Below are positions 7,896 to 17,828 of a stretch of DNA of 64,000 bases, in pieces. The position numbers were made by a program, and so were the translations under genes. How positions within the stretch are numbered: the stretch's first letter is position 1; each line of letters starts with the position of its first letter. Location: contig NZ_VDND01000002.1 of assembly GCF_007665395.1 (NCBI RefSeq), positions 434,001 to 498,000 on the forward strand. Direction: 5' to 3'. Source of the stretch: Pseudomonas oryzihabitans (GTDB taxonomy: Bacteria; Pseudomonadota; Gammaproteobacteria; Pseudomonadales; Pseudomonadaceae). Below the pieces are notes generated by a model. That model was not told the DNA's origin. It worked only from the letters and a program-made list of their open reading frames with translations, and searched no databases.

Positions 7896-8435
7896 TCAGC
7901 CCAGCCGCGCAATCCAGTCGGCGACCGAATCACCGCTACTGATATCCGGCTGCACCAGGCCGTCGATCATGAAGGTGGGCGAGACGTGGATGCCGTTCTG
8001 CCGAGCGTACTTGCAGTGCCACTTGATGGCCTGCTGCAGGTCCGGCTGGGCGAAGGCTTCGGCCAGGGCCAGGCCGCTGTAGCCTTCCAGGCGGGCGATG
8101 ATGTCGTTGGGCGTTGCGTCGCGGTTGGGGCCGGTGGCGTGGTCCTGGAACTCGAATTCCTCGCGATGGGCGGCGACCGCGCCCAGCACCGCCTTGGCGC
8201 TGTCCTTGCCGCCTGCCAGGGTCGCGGCGGCCAGCACGCAGCGCACCACCACGCCGGAGAACAGGTGCCAGGGCTGGGATTGCAGGCGGATCTGCAGGGT
8301 GATGCGGTCCGGGCCGGCCTGGGCCAGCAGGTCGTCCAACTTGTTGAAGGCCTTCACCGAGAAGGGGCAGGTGGGCTCGAGGAAGACTTCGAAGCGGCGC
8401 GGGCCGTGGCCCCAGCTCAGGGTGTCTGCGTACAT
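7896..8435 (-). CDS. DsbA-family thioredoxin-fold protein with CPFS site
   Basis: A 179-residue thioredoxin-fold protein of the DsbA/FrnE type without a signal peptide, so cytoplasmic. The active-site-like segment EPTCPFSVKAF has a single cysteine (Cys23) with serine at the second position, i.e. a monothiol CxxS, and the cis-proline region HVSPTFMIDG is conserved. The ATG at 8435 is chosen because AGGAG lies 6 bases upstream; a longer open frame exists but lacks coding character. The CxxS site suggests glutathione- or isomerase-type chemistry rather than disulfide formation; substrate unknown. Confidence 0.75.
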   Translation of the reverse strand: MYADTLSWGHGPRRFEVFLEPTCPFSVKAFNKLDDLLAQAGPDRITLQIRLQSQPWHLFSGVVVRCVLAAATLAGGKDSAKAVLGAVAAHREEFEFQDHATGPNRDATPNDIIARLEGYSGLALAEAFAQPDLQQAIKWHCKYARQNGIHVSPTFMIDGLVQPDISSGDSVADWIARLG

Positions 8436-8515
8436 CGGGATCTCCTGTGGCGATGGAAGAAGCGACCGGGATGAGACCGCGCGCCGTCCCTGGCGTTTTC
8501 CCGGTGCGCGAGGCG

Positions 8516-9559
8516 TCAGGGAATCAGCCGCCGCCGCCGCATGTCTTCCAGGTGCGCCAGCAGTACCTCGTCCGATCTCAGGAGCATCCGCTGGAAGCCA
8601 GCCTGCCGCGCCTTGGTCACGTCGAAGATGGCGTCCGTCTCGACATGGAAGATGAAGTCGCCGAAGGCCCCGGGCGCGATCCGCCGGGGATCGGCTTCGG
8701 CCAGGTTTTTCCGCCGGGCCAGGGCTTGCCAGACCGGCTTGAGCGCGGTCAGGCGCTGATCCAGGGAAATCGGCTGCGGCTCGCCCACCTCCAGGCCGAA
8801 CCAGTCGGCCAGCTTCGGCCAGACATGGCTCCAGCGGAAGACGTCGCCGTTGGTGAGGTTGAAGGCGCCGTCCTTTTCCGCTTCGGCCGCCCACACCGCC
8901 GCTTCACCCAACAGTGGCGCGGCGGTGACATTGACCAGGGCGCCACGATAGGCCTGCTCCGGTCCGGGGAATTGCATGGCGGTACCGGTTTCCTTGCACA
9001 GGGCGCCATAGAGGCCGATCAGATTGCCCAGGTTCATCGCCGAGCCCAGGGAATGGCCGATGACGATGTCGGGCCGCAGCGCGGTCCAGCGGATACCTTC
9101 GGCTTCGAGACTGCGGACGAAATCCTCGTGGCGGAAATAGAGGTTGGGCGGGAAGTGGCGGCTGTCATCTTCGCGGGCGGGCGTCTTGTAGACGCCCAGG
9201 TGGGCGCCGTAGATCTTGCCGCCCTGGACGAAGGTGATGCGCTCCAGGGGCGCGCCGGCGTGGCGTAGCGCGGCCACCAGGTTTTCCAGCATGGCGGCGT
9301 TTTCGTCGGCCTCTACGCCGGGGTCCGGATTGGGCTTGAGGGCGCTGTAGAAGAGGTGAGTCACCCCGGCGAACCTGTCCGTGGCGGCGGCCAGGCTGCC
9401 GGCGTCCAACAAGTCGGCGGTCACGTGGGGGAAGCGGCTCGGCGCCGCCGTCGAGCGGCCCACGGTGGCGATGGACCAGCCGCTCTGGGCGAAGGCCTCC
9501 AGCACGGCCTGGCCGATGATGCCGCTGGCGCCGGCGATGAGGAGTTGTCTTGCAGTCAT
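8516..9559 (-). CDS. PRISE-type SDR family oxidoreductase
   Basis: A 347-residue extended SDR. The Rossmann motif is GASGIIG (10-16) and the sequence NLYFRHED (139-146) corresponds to the NFYYxxED motif of progesterone 5-beta-reductase/iridoid synthase-like (PRISE) enone reductases, with Tyr141 and Lys115 (VQGGKIYG) in catalytic positions. Bacterial members reduce small activated alkenes in vitro; natural substrates are unknown. The start has GGAG 6 bases upstream. It is divergent from the CoA-transferase gene with a 187-bp shared region. Confidence 0.82.
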   Translation of the reverse strand: MTARQLLIAGASGIIGQAVLEAFAQSGWSIATVGRSTAAPSRFPHVTADLLDAGSLAAATDRFAGVTHLFYSALKPNPDPGVEADENAAMLENLVAALRHAGAPLERITFVQGGKIYGAHLGVYKTPAREDDSRHFPPNLYFRHEDFVRSLEAEGIRWTALRPDIVIGHSLGSAMNLGNLIGLYGALCKETGTAMQFPGPEQAYRGALVNVTAAPLLGEAAVWAAEAEKDGAFNLTNGDVFRWSHVWPKLADWFGLEVGEPQPISLDQRLTALKPVWQALARRKNLAEADPRRIAPGAFGDFIFHVETDAIFDVTKARQAGFQRMLLRSDEVLLAHLEDMRRRRLIP

Positions 9560-9746
9560 GGAGGGCTCCCGGTGAAGTCGGTTGAGGGCGATGAAGGGGA
9601 GACCCCGGTCGCCGTCGATTTGTCCCCCGCGCGGGCTGGACGGTCGAGGTGGCCGCCGTCCGCCGGCGGCCCGTCGCCGCACGCTTTCCTGGTCGTCCTG
9701 CACGGACTACCTTGGGCGGGATTCCATCCTTGCGAGGCGGTCCGTC

Positions 9747-11144
9747 ATGGCGACATCTCCGGTGGCTTTCCCGGCCTTTCCAGCGCTGCTCGCGGAGGTG
9801 ATCGCCGCCTTCGAACTGCCTCCGGAGAGGGCTGGGCAACTGCGAGTCGAGAATGCCGACAGCCTGGCCGCCTGCTTTCCCGTCAGCGACCTGGCCACCG
9901 CGTCCATGGGCGTAGCCGGCCTGGCCGTGGCGGAATTGCTCGGCGCGACCGGGCCGGCCGCCGAGGTACGGGTGGATCGGCATCTGGCCGCGGCCTGGTT
10001 CAGTCGTTCGCTCGAGCCCCAGGGCTGGGCCTTGCCGGGCACCTGGGATCCGGTCGCTGGCGACTATCCCACCCGCGACGGCTGGATTCGCCTGCACACC
10101 AATGCGGCCCACCATCGGGCGGCGGCGCTCGGCGTCCTGGGCTGTGCCGGGACCCGCGGCGCGGTGGCCGAGGCGGCCGCCAGCTGGTCGGCCACCGCAT
10201 TGGAGACGGCGGTGGTCGGCGCCGGCGGCTGCGCTGCCGAAATGCGCGGCCTGGCGGCCTGGCAGGTCCACGCCCAGGGCCGAGCGGTAGCGGCCGAGCC
10301 GCTGGTGGCCCTCGACTGGCAGGATTGCCCGTCGCCCTCGGCCTGGCGGCCCGCGCCGCAGCGGCCCCTGGCCGGTATCCGCGTACTCGACCTGACCCGC
10401 ATCCTCGCCGGACCCATTGCCACCCGCTTGCTGGCGGGGTTGGGTGCCGAGGTGCTGCGGCTGGATCCGCCCGCCTGGGACGAGCCGGCCCAGGCGCCGG
10501 AGGTGACCCTGGGCAAGAGGTGCGCCCGTCTCGACCTGCGCCGGCCCGCCGACCGGCTGACGTTCGAGCGCCTGCTCGGCACGGCCGACGTGCTGGTGCA
10601 CGGCTATCGTCCGGAGGCCCTGGAGCGCCTGGGCTACGGCGCGATCCGGCGTCGCGTGCTCAATCCGACGGTGGTCGACGTCAGCCTGAATGCCTATGGC
10701 TGGAGTGGGCCCTGGGCCGGCCGCCGTGGTTTCGACAGCCTGGTGCAGATGTCCTCGGGCATCGCCGCGGCCGGTCGCGACTGGCGGCAGGTGGCGGAGC
10801 CGGCGCCCCTGCCGGTCCAGGCCCTCGACCACGCCACCGGCTATCTGATGGCCGCCGCGGTCATCCGCGGTCTGACCGCTCGGGTGAGAGAAGGCCGTAC
10901 CCTGAGCGCGCGCCTGTCCCTGGCCCGTACCGCCGGCCTGCTGACCGCGCATCCCACTGTGGCCACCGAGCCGCTGTACCCCGGCGTGCAGGCCGCCGAC
11001 TACGACGCCGAATCCGAGCCCACCGCCTGGGGGCCGGCGCTGCGCCTGCGCCCGGCACTGGCGATCGGCGACCTGCGCCTGCACTGGGACCGGCCGGCTA
11101 CCCGGTTGGGCTCGGCGATGGCGGCCTGGGCGGCGGATGCCTGA
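9747..11144 (+). CDS. CaiB/BaiF (class III) CoA-transferase-like protein with extra N-terminal half
   Basis: A 465-residue protein. The normal N-terminal signature of class III CoA-transferases (IRVLDLTRILAGPIATRLLA) occurs only at residue 211 and is followed by EVLRLDPP, LDLR, ADVLVHGYRPEALERLGYG and a GFDSLVQMSSGI segment. The first ~200 residues look like a degenerate second copy of the fold (ASMGVAGLAVAELLGA, DGWIRLHTN). Two-half proteins of this sort exist in the family. Family enzymes move CoA between acids in carnitine, oxalate and aromatic metabolism; the substrate here is unknown. GAGG lies 9 bases upstream of the ATG at 9747. Confidence 0.78.
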   Translation: MATSPVAFPAFPALLAEVIAAFELPPERAGQLRVENADSLAACFPVSDLATASMGVAGLAVAELLGATGPAAEVRVDRHLAAAWFSRSLEPQGWALPGTWDPVAGDYPTRDGWIRLHTNAAHHRAAALGVLGCAGTRGAVAEAAASWSATALETAVVGAGGCAAEMRGLAAWQVHAQGRAVAAEPLVALDWQDCPSPSAWRPAPQRPLAGIRVLDLTRILAGPIATRLLAGLGAEVLRLDPPAWDEPAQAPEVTLGKRCARLDLRRPADRLTFERLLGTADVLVHGYRPEALERLGYGAIRRRVLNPTVVDVSLNAYGWSGPWAGRRGFDSLVQMSSGIAAAGRDWRQVAEPAPLPVQALDHATGYLMAAAVIRGLTARVREGRTLSARLSLARTAGLLTAHPTVATEPLYPGVQAADYDAESEPTAWGPALRLRPALAIGDLRLHWDRPATRLGSAMAAWAADA

Positions 11145-11159
11145 AGGCGGTCGATAGCC

Positions 11160-11828
11160 TCAAGACTCCAGACAATACCCCACTCCATAGATTGAACGGA
11201 TCAGCTCGCAATCCGGGTCGAGGCGGTGCAGCTTGCGGCGGATATTGCGCACGTGGCTGTCGACGGTGCGGTCGGTGACGATGCGGTAGTCGGCATGCAG
11301 GTGGTTGAGCAACTGGTCGCGGGAGAGCACCTTGCCGAGGTGCTTGGCCAGGGTCGCCAGCAGGCGGAATTCCACCGGGGTCAGCTCCAGCGGCTGGCCG
11401 TTGAAGCTGGCCTGGTAGGCCTCGGCGTCCAGCTGCAGGCCACTGGGCGCGGGCAGGCCGCCCGCCGCGCTGCGGCGCAGCACGGCCTTGACCCGGGCCA
11501 CCACCTCGCGCGGGCTGAAGGGCTTGCAGATGTAGTCGTCGGCGCCCAGTTCCAGGCCGAGCAGGCGGTCGATCTCGTCGACCCGGGCGGTGACCATGAT
11601 GATCGGCAGGGCGCTGAAGGCGCGTACCGCGCGGCACACCTCCAGGCCATCCAGGCCGGGCAGCATGAGGTCGAGCAGCACCAGGTCGGGCGGCGTCGCG
11701 CGGATCGTCGCCAGGGCTTCCTGGCCGTCGGCGCGCCAGTCGCAGGCGAAGCCGGCGGCCTTGAGGTAGTCGCCGAGCAGGGCGGCGAGCTTGGGTTCGT
11801 CTTCCACCAGCAGGATGGTCTGGCTCAT
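11160..11828 (-). CDS. baeR: OmpR-family response regulator of the efflux operon (BaeR-like)
   Basis: A 222-residue response regulator: receiver domain with acidic pair Glu9-Asp10-Glu11, phospho-acceptor Asp53 (LLDLMLPG), Thr80 and Lys102 (ICKPF), then a winged-helix effector domain ([39 protein letters not shown]). Its ATG overlaps the kinase stop codon by four bases (ATGA), making it the last gene of the mux-opmB-kinase-regulator operon. The order MFP-RND-RND followed by a sensor and regulator matches mdtABC(D)-baeSR of E. coli, so control of this pump under envelope stress is the likely role. Confidence 0.85.
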   Translation of the reverse strand: MSQTILLVEDEPKLAALLGDYLKAAGFACDWRADGQEALATIRATPPDLVLLDLMLPGLDGLEVCRAVRAFSALPIIMVTARVDEIDRLLGLELGADDYICKPFSPREVVARVKAVLRRSAAGGLPAPSGLQLDAEAYQASFNGQPLELTPVEFRLLATLAKHLGKVLSRDQLLNHLHADYRIVTDRTVDSHVRNIRRKLHRLDPDCELIRSIYGVGYCLES

Positions 11829-13234
11829 GCCGGGCTCCGGTCGTCGAGGGCGGGCAGTTGGAGTTCCAGCCAGAGGCCGCCCAGGGGGGAGGCGTGCGCC
11901 TGCAGGTGTCCGCCGTGGACCTCGGCGATGCCGCGGCAAATGGCCAGGCCCAGGCCGGCGCCGCCGCTGCGGCGGCTGCGCGAGCCCTCGACGCGGTAGA
12001 AGCGTTCGAACAGCCGCGCGCGATCGGCGGCCGGCACGCCGGGGGTGGAGTCCTGCAGGTCGACCTGCAGCAGGGGGCCCACCCGGCGCGCGGCGAGGCG
12101 CACCTGGCCGGGGGTCTCGGTGTATCTCAGGCTGTTTTCCAGCAGGTTATAGAACAGCTGGCCGAGGCGCGCCTCGTCGCCGTGGATCATCAGGGGCACG
12201 TCCGGCAATTCCAGTTGCAAGTCCAGACCGGCCTGGCGATAGCGCGCACGCCAGGCGTCGGCGGTCAGCGCCAGCAGCGTCGCCAGGTCCACGGCTTCGT
12301 GGCGATAGGTGGGGCCGCCGACTTCGGCCAGGGACAGTTCGAAGAGGTCGTCCACCAGTTTGTTCAGCGAGCCAACCTCGGTCTGTAGCGACTTCAGGCC
12401 GCCGAGATCCAGCGGCCGGATGCCGTCTTCCATGGCTTCCAGTTCGCCCTTGAGCACCGCCAGGGGGGTGCGCAGTTCGTGGGAGATGTCGGCCATGAAG
12501 ACCCGCCGCTGGCGTTCGTTGTCCGCCAGGGCGTTGGCCAGGCGGTTGAAGTCCTGAGCGAGTTGGCCGGCCTCGTCGGCGGAACGGATGGGCAACTGGA
12601 TACCGTAGTCGCCGGCCGCCAGGCGGTGGGTAGCGGCCGCCACGGTGCGGATCGGCCGTAGCAGGGTACGGGCGATCCACCAGGCGAGGGCGGCGGCGAG
12701 CAGCAGACAGACGAAGGCGATCACCAGGCTGGAGCGGATCTGGCTCTGCTGGAAGCGGCGGTCGCCGTCGCTGATCACCGCTTCGAAGGGGGTCAGCGCC
12801 AGCCAGCCGACCACCTGGCCCTGCCAGTGGAGGGCACGCAGCAGGGGGCGGGGTGGCAAATCGCGAAAGCCGATCAGGTAGTGATGCTCGGCATCCAGCA
12901 GTGAGAAGCGCAGAAAGGCGCCGGTAAGATCCGAAACCGGCGGGGAGGGTCGCGTGGTGGCATTCGCTGGAAATTCCGGCCGCATCAGTTGAATCCAGGC
13001 CTCGGGCGGATGCTGGTTGAGCAGGAAGTCCCAGCCGTGGTGCTCGGCGTAGGCGTGCTCGAAGCGCGGCACCAGGGCGTCCAGGCGTTGTTCGGCCTGT
13101 TCGTTGAGATAGCCGAGGAAGTCCCGCGAGAAACTCAGGTAGGAGGCCCAGGCCATGCCCAGCACGGCGAAGGCGCAGAGCGCCAGGGCGGCGAGGAAGA
13201 CCTTGGCGGACAGGGACAGGCGAAGCAGGCCCAT
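11825..13234 (-). CDS. baeS: Sensor histidine kinase of the efflux operon (BaeS-like)
   Basis: A 469-residue membrane kinase: transmembrane helix at about 10-32, periplasmic sensor loop to ~168, second helix ~169-188, HAMP region ([20 protein letters not shown]), phospho-acceptor His252 in [12 protein letters not shown]-box [10 protein letters not shown] and G-box [13 protein letters not shown]. The start at 13234 places the first helix correctly; a much longer open frame running into the outer-membrane gene is an antisense-frame artefact. It follows opmB by 53 bases and overlaps the response regulator by four. Confidence 0.85.
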   Translation of the reverse strand: MGLLRLSLSAKVFLAALALCAFAVLGMAWASYLSFSRDFLGYLNEQAEQRLDALVPRFEHAYAEHHGWDFLLNQHPPEAWIQLMRPEFPANATTRPSPPVSDLTGAFLRFSLLDAEHHYLIGFRDLPPRPLLRALHWQGQVVGWLALTPFEAVISDGDRRFQQSQIRSSLVIAFVCLLLAAALAWWIARTLLRPIRTVAAATHRLAAGDYGIQLPIRSADEAGQLAQDFNRLANALADNERQRRVFMADISHELRTPLAVLKGELEAMEDGIRPLDLGGLKSLQTEVGSLNKLVDDLFELSLAEVGGPTYRHEAVDLATLLALTADAWRARYRQAGLDLQLELPDVPLMIHGDEARLGQLFYNLLENSLRYTETPGQVRLAARRVGPLLQVDLQDSTPGVPAADRARLFERFYRVEGSRSRRSGGAGLGLAICRGIAEVHGGHLQAHASPLGGLWLELQLPALDDRSPA

Positions 13235-13287
13235 GCGGATCTCGGCAATGGAAGGTAGGGGCACGCTAGCAGCTCCGCGGATGACTG

Positions 13288-14715
13288 TCAGGGGGCCGCG
13301 GCCAGGCGCGTGGCCTGCCAGTCGCCGCCCAGGGCCATGTGCAACTGGACGCTGGTCACCAGCTGGCTGGATTCCAGCTGCAGCAGGCTCTGTTCCTGGC
13401 TGAGCTGGGTGGCCTGGGTGGTGGCGACGTCCAAGTAGTCGATCAGGCCGGCTTCGTACTGGTCGCGGGTCACGCTGGCCGAGTCGCGGGCGGCGGCCAC
13501 GGCGCGGCGCTGGGCGGCGAGTTCCGGATCCAGGGTGTGCAGGGCCACCAGGTAGTCCTCCACTTCGCCGAGGGCGGTGAGCACCGTCTGCCGATAGCTG
13601 GCGACCTTGGCGTCGTAGGCGGCCCGCGCCTGGTCGACGCCGGCGCGGGTGGCGCCGAAGTCGAACAGGGTGCCGGAGAGGGTCGGGCCCAGGGACCAGA
13701 AGCGACTCGGCGTCTTGAACAGCTCGCCGAGCAGGCTGCTCTGGTAGCCACCGCTGGCGCTCAGGGTGAGGTCCGGATAGTAGGCGGCGGTGGCCACGCC
13801 GATGGCGGCATTGGCGGCGGCCACCTGCCGCTCCGCCTGGGCGATGTCGGGGCGGCGCTCCAGCAAGGCGGTGGGCAGGCCCGCGGGAATGTCCGGCAGC
13901 CGCGCCTGCCAGTGCGGATCGACGGCCAGGCTGAAGTCCGCCGGCGGCTTGCCGAGCAGCAGGGCGATGGCGTGTTCCAGCTGGGCACGCTGGGTGGTCA
14001 GGTCCAGCCGACTGGCGTCGGCGCTCTCCAGCTGGGTGCGGGCCTGGGCGAGGTCGGCGCGGGAGGCGAGCTGTTCGTCGTATTTGTTCTGGATCACCGC
14101 CAGGTAGCGCCGGTAGTCGGCCAGGGTCTGGTCGTAGAGCGCCAGGCGCCGATCCAGGATGCGCAGCTGGAAATAGTCCTGGGCCAGTTCCGCCTGGGCG
14201 CTGAGGGTGGCATTGGCCAACTCCGCGGCGCTGGCCTGGGCACTGGCGCGGTCCTCTTCCAGGGTCCGGCGCAGCTTGCCCCAGAGGTCCAGGTCCCAAC
14301 TCAGGCCGAGGGTCAGGCTTTCGGCGTTCCTCACGCTGGCGCTGCTCGAACTGTCGCTCGTTCCGCTGGCGTTCTCGCTGCGGGTGGTCTTGGCCTCCAG
14401 GGTGGCGCTGGGCAGGGTCTCGGCGCGGCTTTCGCGGACCAGGGCGCGGGCCTGGCGATAGAGGGCCTGGTACTGGGCGACGTTCTGGTTGGACACCGCC
14501 ACCTGGTCGAGCAGGGTCGTGAGCTGCGGATCGGCGTAGCCTTGCCACCAGGCGCCCTTGGCCTGGTCGTCGCGCGGGCTCGCGGCCTTCCAGCCGGCGG
14601 CCTCCTTGAACTGCGTCGAGAGCGGCGCGCTGGGCCGCTGGTAGTCGGGGCCGACGGTACAGCCGGCGAGCAGGGCCAGCAGGAGCAGGCAGGGTAGGGT
14701 GCGCGGGGCGTGCAT
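13288..14715 (-). CDS. opmB: Outer-membrane efflux lipoprotein (OprM/NodT family)
   Basis: A 475-residue outer-membrane channel. The lipobox LALLAGC then TVGPDYQRP is the hallmark start of NodT-family lipoproteins, and two homologous halves follow, each with the long helical repeats of TolC-like proteins (for example QLTTLLDQVAVSNQNVAQYQ and GVATAAYYPDLTLSASGGYQ). It lies 11 bases after the second RND permease gene, giving a complete tripartite pump in one operon. In P. aeruginosa the equivalent order is muxABC-opmB, linked to resistance to novobiocin and some other drugs. Confidence 0.9.
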   Translation of the reverse strand: MHAPRTLPCLLLLALLAGCTVGPDYQRPSAPLSTQFKEAAGWKAASPRDDQAKGAWWQGYADPQLTTLLDQVAVSNQNVAQYQALYRQARALVRESRAETLPSATLEAKTTRSENASGTSDSSSSASVRNAESLTLGLSWDLDLWGKLRRTLEEDRASAQASAAELANATLSAQAELAQDYFQLRILDRRLALYDQTLADYRRYLAVIQNKYDEQLASRADLAQARTQLESADASRLDLTTQRAQLEHAIALLLGKPPADFSLAVDPHWQARLPDIPAGLPTALLERRPDIAQAERQVAAANAAIGVATAAYYPDLTLSASGGYQSSLLGELFKTPSRFWSLGPTLSGTLFDFGATRAGVDQARAAYDAKVASYRQTVLTALGEVEDYLVALHTLDPELAAQRRAVAAARDSASVTRDQYEAGLIDYLDVATTQATQLSQEQSLLQLESSQLVTSVQLHMALGGDWQATRLAAAP

Positions 14716-14726
14716 GGTCGTTACCT

Positions 14727-17700
14727 TCAGGCCGCGGGGCGGCGTAGCTGCGTGCGCCAGAAGCGACGACTGGCGCGGCTCAGGCGGTCGAGACAGAGGA
14801 ATACCACCGGGGTGGTGAAGAGCGTCAGTACCTGGCTCAGGGCCAGGCCGCCGGCGATGGCCAGCCCCAGGGGGCGGCGCAATTCGTCGTCGCCGCCGCT
14901 GCCCAGGGCCAGCGGCAGGGCACCGAAGAAGGCCGCCAGGGTGGTCATCAGGATCGGGCGGAATCTCAGCCGGCAGGCCTCGCGGATGGCCGCCGCCGGC
15001 GCAAGGCCCTGCTCGCGCTCGGCCGCCAGGGCGAAGTCCACCAGCAGGATGGCGTTCTTCTTGACGATGCCGATCAGCAGCAGGATGCCGATCAGGGCGA
15101 TGAGGGTCAGCTGGGTACCCGTCGCCAATAGCAGCAACAGGGCGCCCACCCCGGCGGAGGGCAGGGTGGAGAGGATGGTCAGCGGATGGACGTAGCTCTC
15201 GTAGAGCATGCCCAGTACCAGGTAGATGGCCGCGAGGGCCGCGCCCACCAGCCAGGGAATTTGGGCGACCAGGGTGGCGAAGGCCTGGGCGGTGCCCTGG
15301 AAGCCGGACTGGATCTCCCGCGGCAGGCCGATCTTGCTCAGCGCCGCCTGGATCGCCCGTTGGGCCTGCTCCAGGGAGACGCCGTCGGCCAGGTTGAAGG
15401 CCAGGGTGCTGGTGGCCATCTGGCCCTGGTGCGCCACCGCCAGGGCTGCGTTGCCGCCGGCGAAGCGGGCGAAGGCGGCCAGGGGCACCTGATCGCCGCT
15501 GGCGGTCACCACGTGGAGCTGCTTGAGGACCTCGGGATCCTGGGTGTAGGCCGACGCCAGCCCCAGCACCACGTGGTACTGGTTGAGGGTGCGGTAGAGG
15601 GTGGCCACCTGGCGCTGGCTGAAGGCGTTGTCGAGGAAGGTGTCGAGCTCCTTGACGGTCACCCCCAGGCGAATGGCGGCGGCGCGATCGATCTCCAGGC
15701 GTACTTCCTGGCCACCGTTCTGGGCATCGGAATCCACTCCGGTGAGTTCCGGCAGGGTCTTGAAGGCGGCCTCCACCTTGGGCGTCCAGCTGCGCAATTG
15801 GTCGAGGTCGTCGGCCTGCAGGCTGAACTGGTAGGTGGCGTTGGCGCTGCGGCCGCCCACGCGCAGGTCCTGGGCCGGCATGAGGAACAGCTGGATGCCG
15901 GCGTGGCGGCTGCCGAGCTGGCTGAGGCGGTTGCCGATCTGCTGGGCGCTGGCCTTGCGCTCGCTGTAGTCCTTGAGGCGGATGAAGAACTGCGCCGAGT
16001 TGCGCGAGCCGAACATGCCGCCGCCAGTGGAGGCCATCACCGCGGCCACGTCCGGGTCCTGGCGTAGCTGGGCGGCGATCTCCTTCACATAGGGCGCCAG
16101 GGCCTGGTAGGAAATGTTCTGGTCGGCGCGGATGGCGCCCATCAGCACCCCGGTGTCCTGGTCCGGGAAGAAGCCCTTGGGCACCACTACATAGAGATAG
16201 ACGTTGAGCACCACGGTCAGCGCCAGGCTGGCCAGGGTCAGCAGCGGATGCCGCAAGACCCAGTCCAGGCCGCGCAGATAGCCGGCTTGCAGGCCCGCCA
16301 GGGCGGCTTCGATGCGGCGATAGACCGCCGGTACCGGCGCGTTGGGCGCCCGCTCGCGCAGCAGCCGGGCGCAGAGCATGGGGGTGAGCGTCAGCGACAG
16401 CAGCATGGAGATGACCAGGGCCACGCTGAGGGTCACCGCGAACTCGCGGAACAGTCGGCCGACGATGCCGCCCATGAGCAGCAGCGGGATGAACACGGCG
16501 ATCAGCGACAGGGTCATGGACAGCACGGTGAAGGCCACCTCGCGCCCGCCGATCAGTGCCGCGCGCAGCGGGCCGCGGCCCAGTTCGCGATGGCGGGTGA
16601 TGTTCTCCAGGACCACGATGGCGTCGTCCACCACGAAGCCGGTGGCGATGATCAGCGCCATCAGTGACAGGTTGTCCAGGCTGTAGTCCAGCAGGTACAT
16701 GACCGCGCAGGTGCCGATCAAAGACAGCGGCAGCACCAGCGCCGGCACCAGGGTGGCGCGCAGGTCGCGCAGGAAGACGAACACCACGCCGATCACCAGC
16801 AGCACCGCCACCAGCAGGGTCTCCTCGGTGGAGTGCAGGGAGGCCTGGATGCTGGACGAGCGATCGATCACCGGTACCAGGTCCACGTCGCCGGGCACCA
16901 GGGCCTGCAAGGCCGGCAGCTGGGCCTTGATGGCATCCAGGGTCTGCAGCATGTTGGCGCCGGCCTGGCGGGTCACGGCCAGGGTCACCGAGGGCTGGCC
17001 GTTCAGCGAGCCGCTGACGTAGACGTCCTCCACCGTGGCATAGACCCGCGCCACGTCGCTCAGGCGGACCGCGGCGCCCTGCTGGTAGCCGACGATCAGC
17101 TGCCCATAGTCCGCCGCCTGCTCGAGCTGGCCATTGCTCTCGATCGACCAGGTCTGGCCCTCGGCGTGCAGCACGCCCTTGGCGCCATGGGTGGTGGCGT
17201 TGGCGATGGCGGCGCGCACGCTGTCCAGGGCGATGCCGGCATGGGCCAGTTGCTGGGGTTGCAGGTCGATGCGGATCGCCGGCAGCGAACTGCCGCGGAT
17301 CGACACCTGGCCGACGCCCTGCACCTGGGCGATCTTCTGCTGCAGGATGCTCGACGCCAGGTCGTAGAGTTCGCCCGGGCTGCGCGTCCTGGAGGTCAGC
17401 GCCAGCATCAGGATCGGCGATTCGGTGGGATTGGCCTTGCGGTAGGTGGGCAGGCTGGGCATGCCGCTGGGCAGCAGGCTGCGCGCCGCGTTGATGCCGG
17501 CCTGGACGTCACGGGCGGCGCCATCGATGTTGCGCGACAGGTCGAATTGCAGGATCAGGGTGGTGGAGCCCTGGCTGCTGCTGGAGGTGAGTTCGGTGAT
17601 CCCGGCGATCTGGCCGAGGCTGCGCTCCAGCGGCGTGGCCACGGTGGCGGCCATGGTCTCGGGGCTGGCGCCGGGCAGGCTGGCGGTGACCACGATGGTG

Positions 17701-17828
17701 GGGAAGTCCACCTTGGGCAGCGGCGCCACCGGCAGCTGCGCATAGCCGAGCAGGCCGAGCAGCAGCACCGCCAGGCTCAGCAACAGGGTGGCGACCGGCT
17801 TGAGGACGAACAGGCGCAGCGGATTCAT
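14727..17828 (-). CDS. muxC: RND efflux permease, second subunit (MuxC/MdtC-like)
   Basis: A 1033-residue inner-membrane RND transporter of full length. It begins [20 protein letters not shown] and carries the proton-relay pair in [15 protein letters not shown] of transmembrane helix 4, the conserved loop [18 protein letters not shown], and a C-terminal helix block [20 protein letters not shown]. It overlaps muxB by four bases (ATGA). MuxB and MuxC homologues form a heterotrimeric pump with two kinds of permease subunit, as shown for MdtB/MdtC. Probable substrates are bile-salt- or coumarin-type drugs, from the family. Confidence 0.9.
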   Translation of the reverse strand: MNPLRLFVLKPVATLLLSLAVLLLGLLGYAQLPVAPLPKVDFPTIVVTASLPGASPETMAATVATPLERSLGQIAGITELTSSSSQGSTTLILQFDLSRNIDGAARDVQAGINAARSLLPSGMPSLPTYRKANPTESPILMLALTSRTRSPGELYDLASSILQQKIAQVQGVGQVSIRGSSLPAIRIDLQPQQLAHAGIALDSVRAAIANATTHGAKGVLHAEGQTWSIESNGQLEQAADYGQLIVGYQQGAAVRLSDVARVYATVEDVYVSGSLNGQPSVTLAVTRQAGANMLQTLDAIKAQLPALQALVPGDVDLVPVIDRSSSIQASLHSTEETLLVAVLLVIGVVFVFLRDLRATLVPALVLPLSLIGTCAVMYLLDYSLDNLSLMALIIATGFVVDDAIVVLENITRHRELGRGPLRAALIGGREVAFTVLSMTLSLIAVFIPLLLMGGIVGRLFREFAVTLSVALVISMLLSLTLTPMLCARLLRERAPNAPVPAVYRRIEAALAGLQAGYLRGLDWVLRHPLLTLASLALTVVLNVYLYVVVPKGFFPDQDTGVLMGAIRADQNISYQALAPYVKEIAAQLRQDPDVAAVMASTGGGMFGSRNSAQFFIRLKDYSERKASAQQIGNRLSQLGSRHAGIQLFLMPAQDLRVGGRSANATYQFSLQADDLDQLRSWTPKVEAAFKTLPELTGVDSDAQNGGQEVRLEIDRAAAIRLGVTVKELDTFLDNAFSQRQVATLYRTLNQYHVVLGLASAYTQDPEVLKQLHVVTASGDQVPLAAFARFAGGNAALAVAHQGQMATSTLAFNLADGVSLEQAQRAIQAALSKIGLPREIQSGFQGTAQAFATLVAQIPWLVGAALAAIYLVLGMLYESYVHPLTILSTLPSAGVGALLLLLATGTQLTLIALIGILLLIGIVKKNAILLVDFALAAEREQGLAPAAAIREACRLRFRPILMTTLAAFFGALPLALGSGGDDELRRPLGLAIAGGLALSQVLTLFTTPVVFLCLDRLSRASRRFWRTQLRRPAA

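Noticed and set aside
8436..8894. N-terminal extension of the DsbA-like protein
   Set aside because: Arg/Gly/Pro-rich shadow of the PRISE gene; a good AGGAG site supports the start at 8435.
13235..14548. N-terminal extension of the sensor kinase frame into the outer-membrane channel gene
   Set aside because: The extension is an Arg/Pro-rich out-of-frame reading of opmB; the kinase proper starts at 13234 where the first membrane helix begins.
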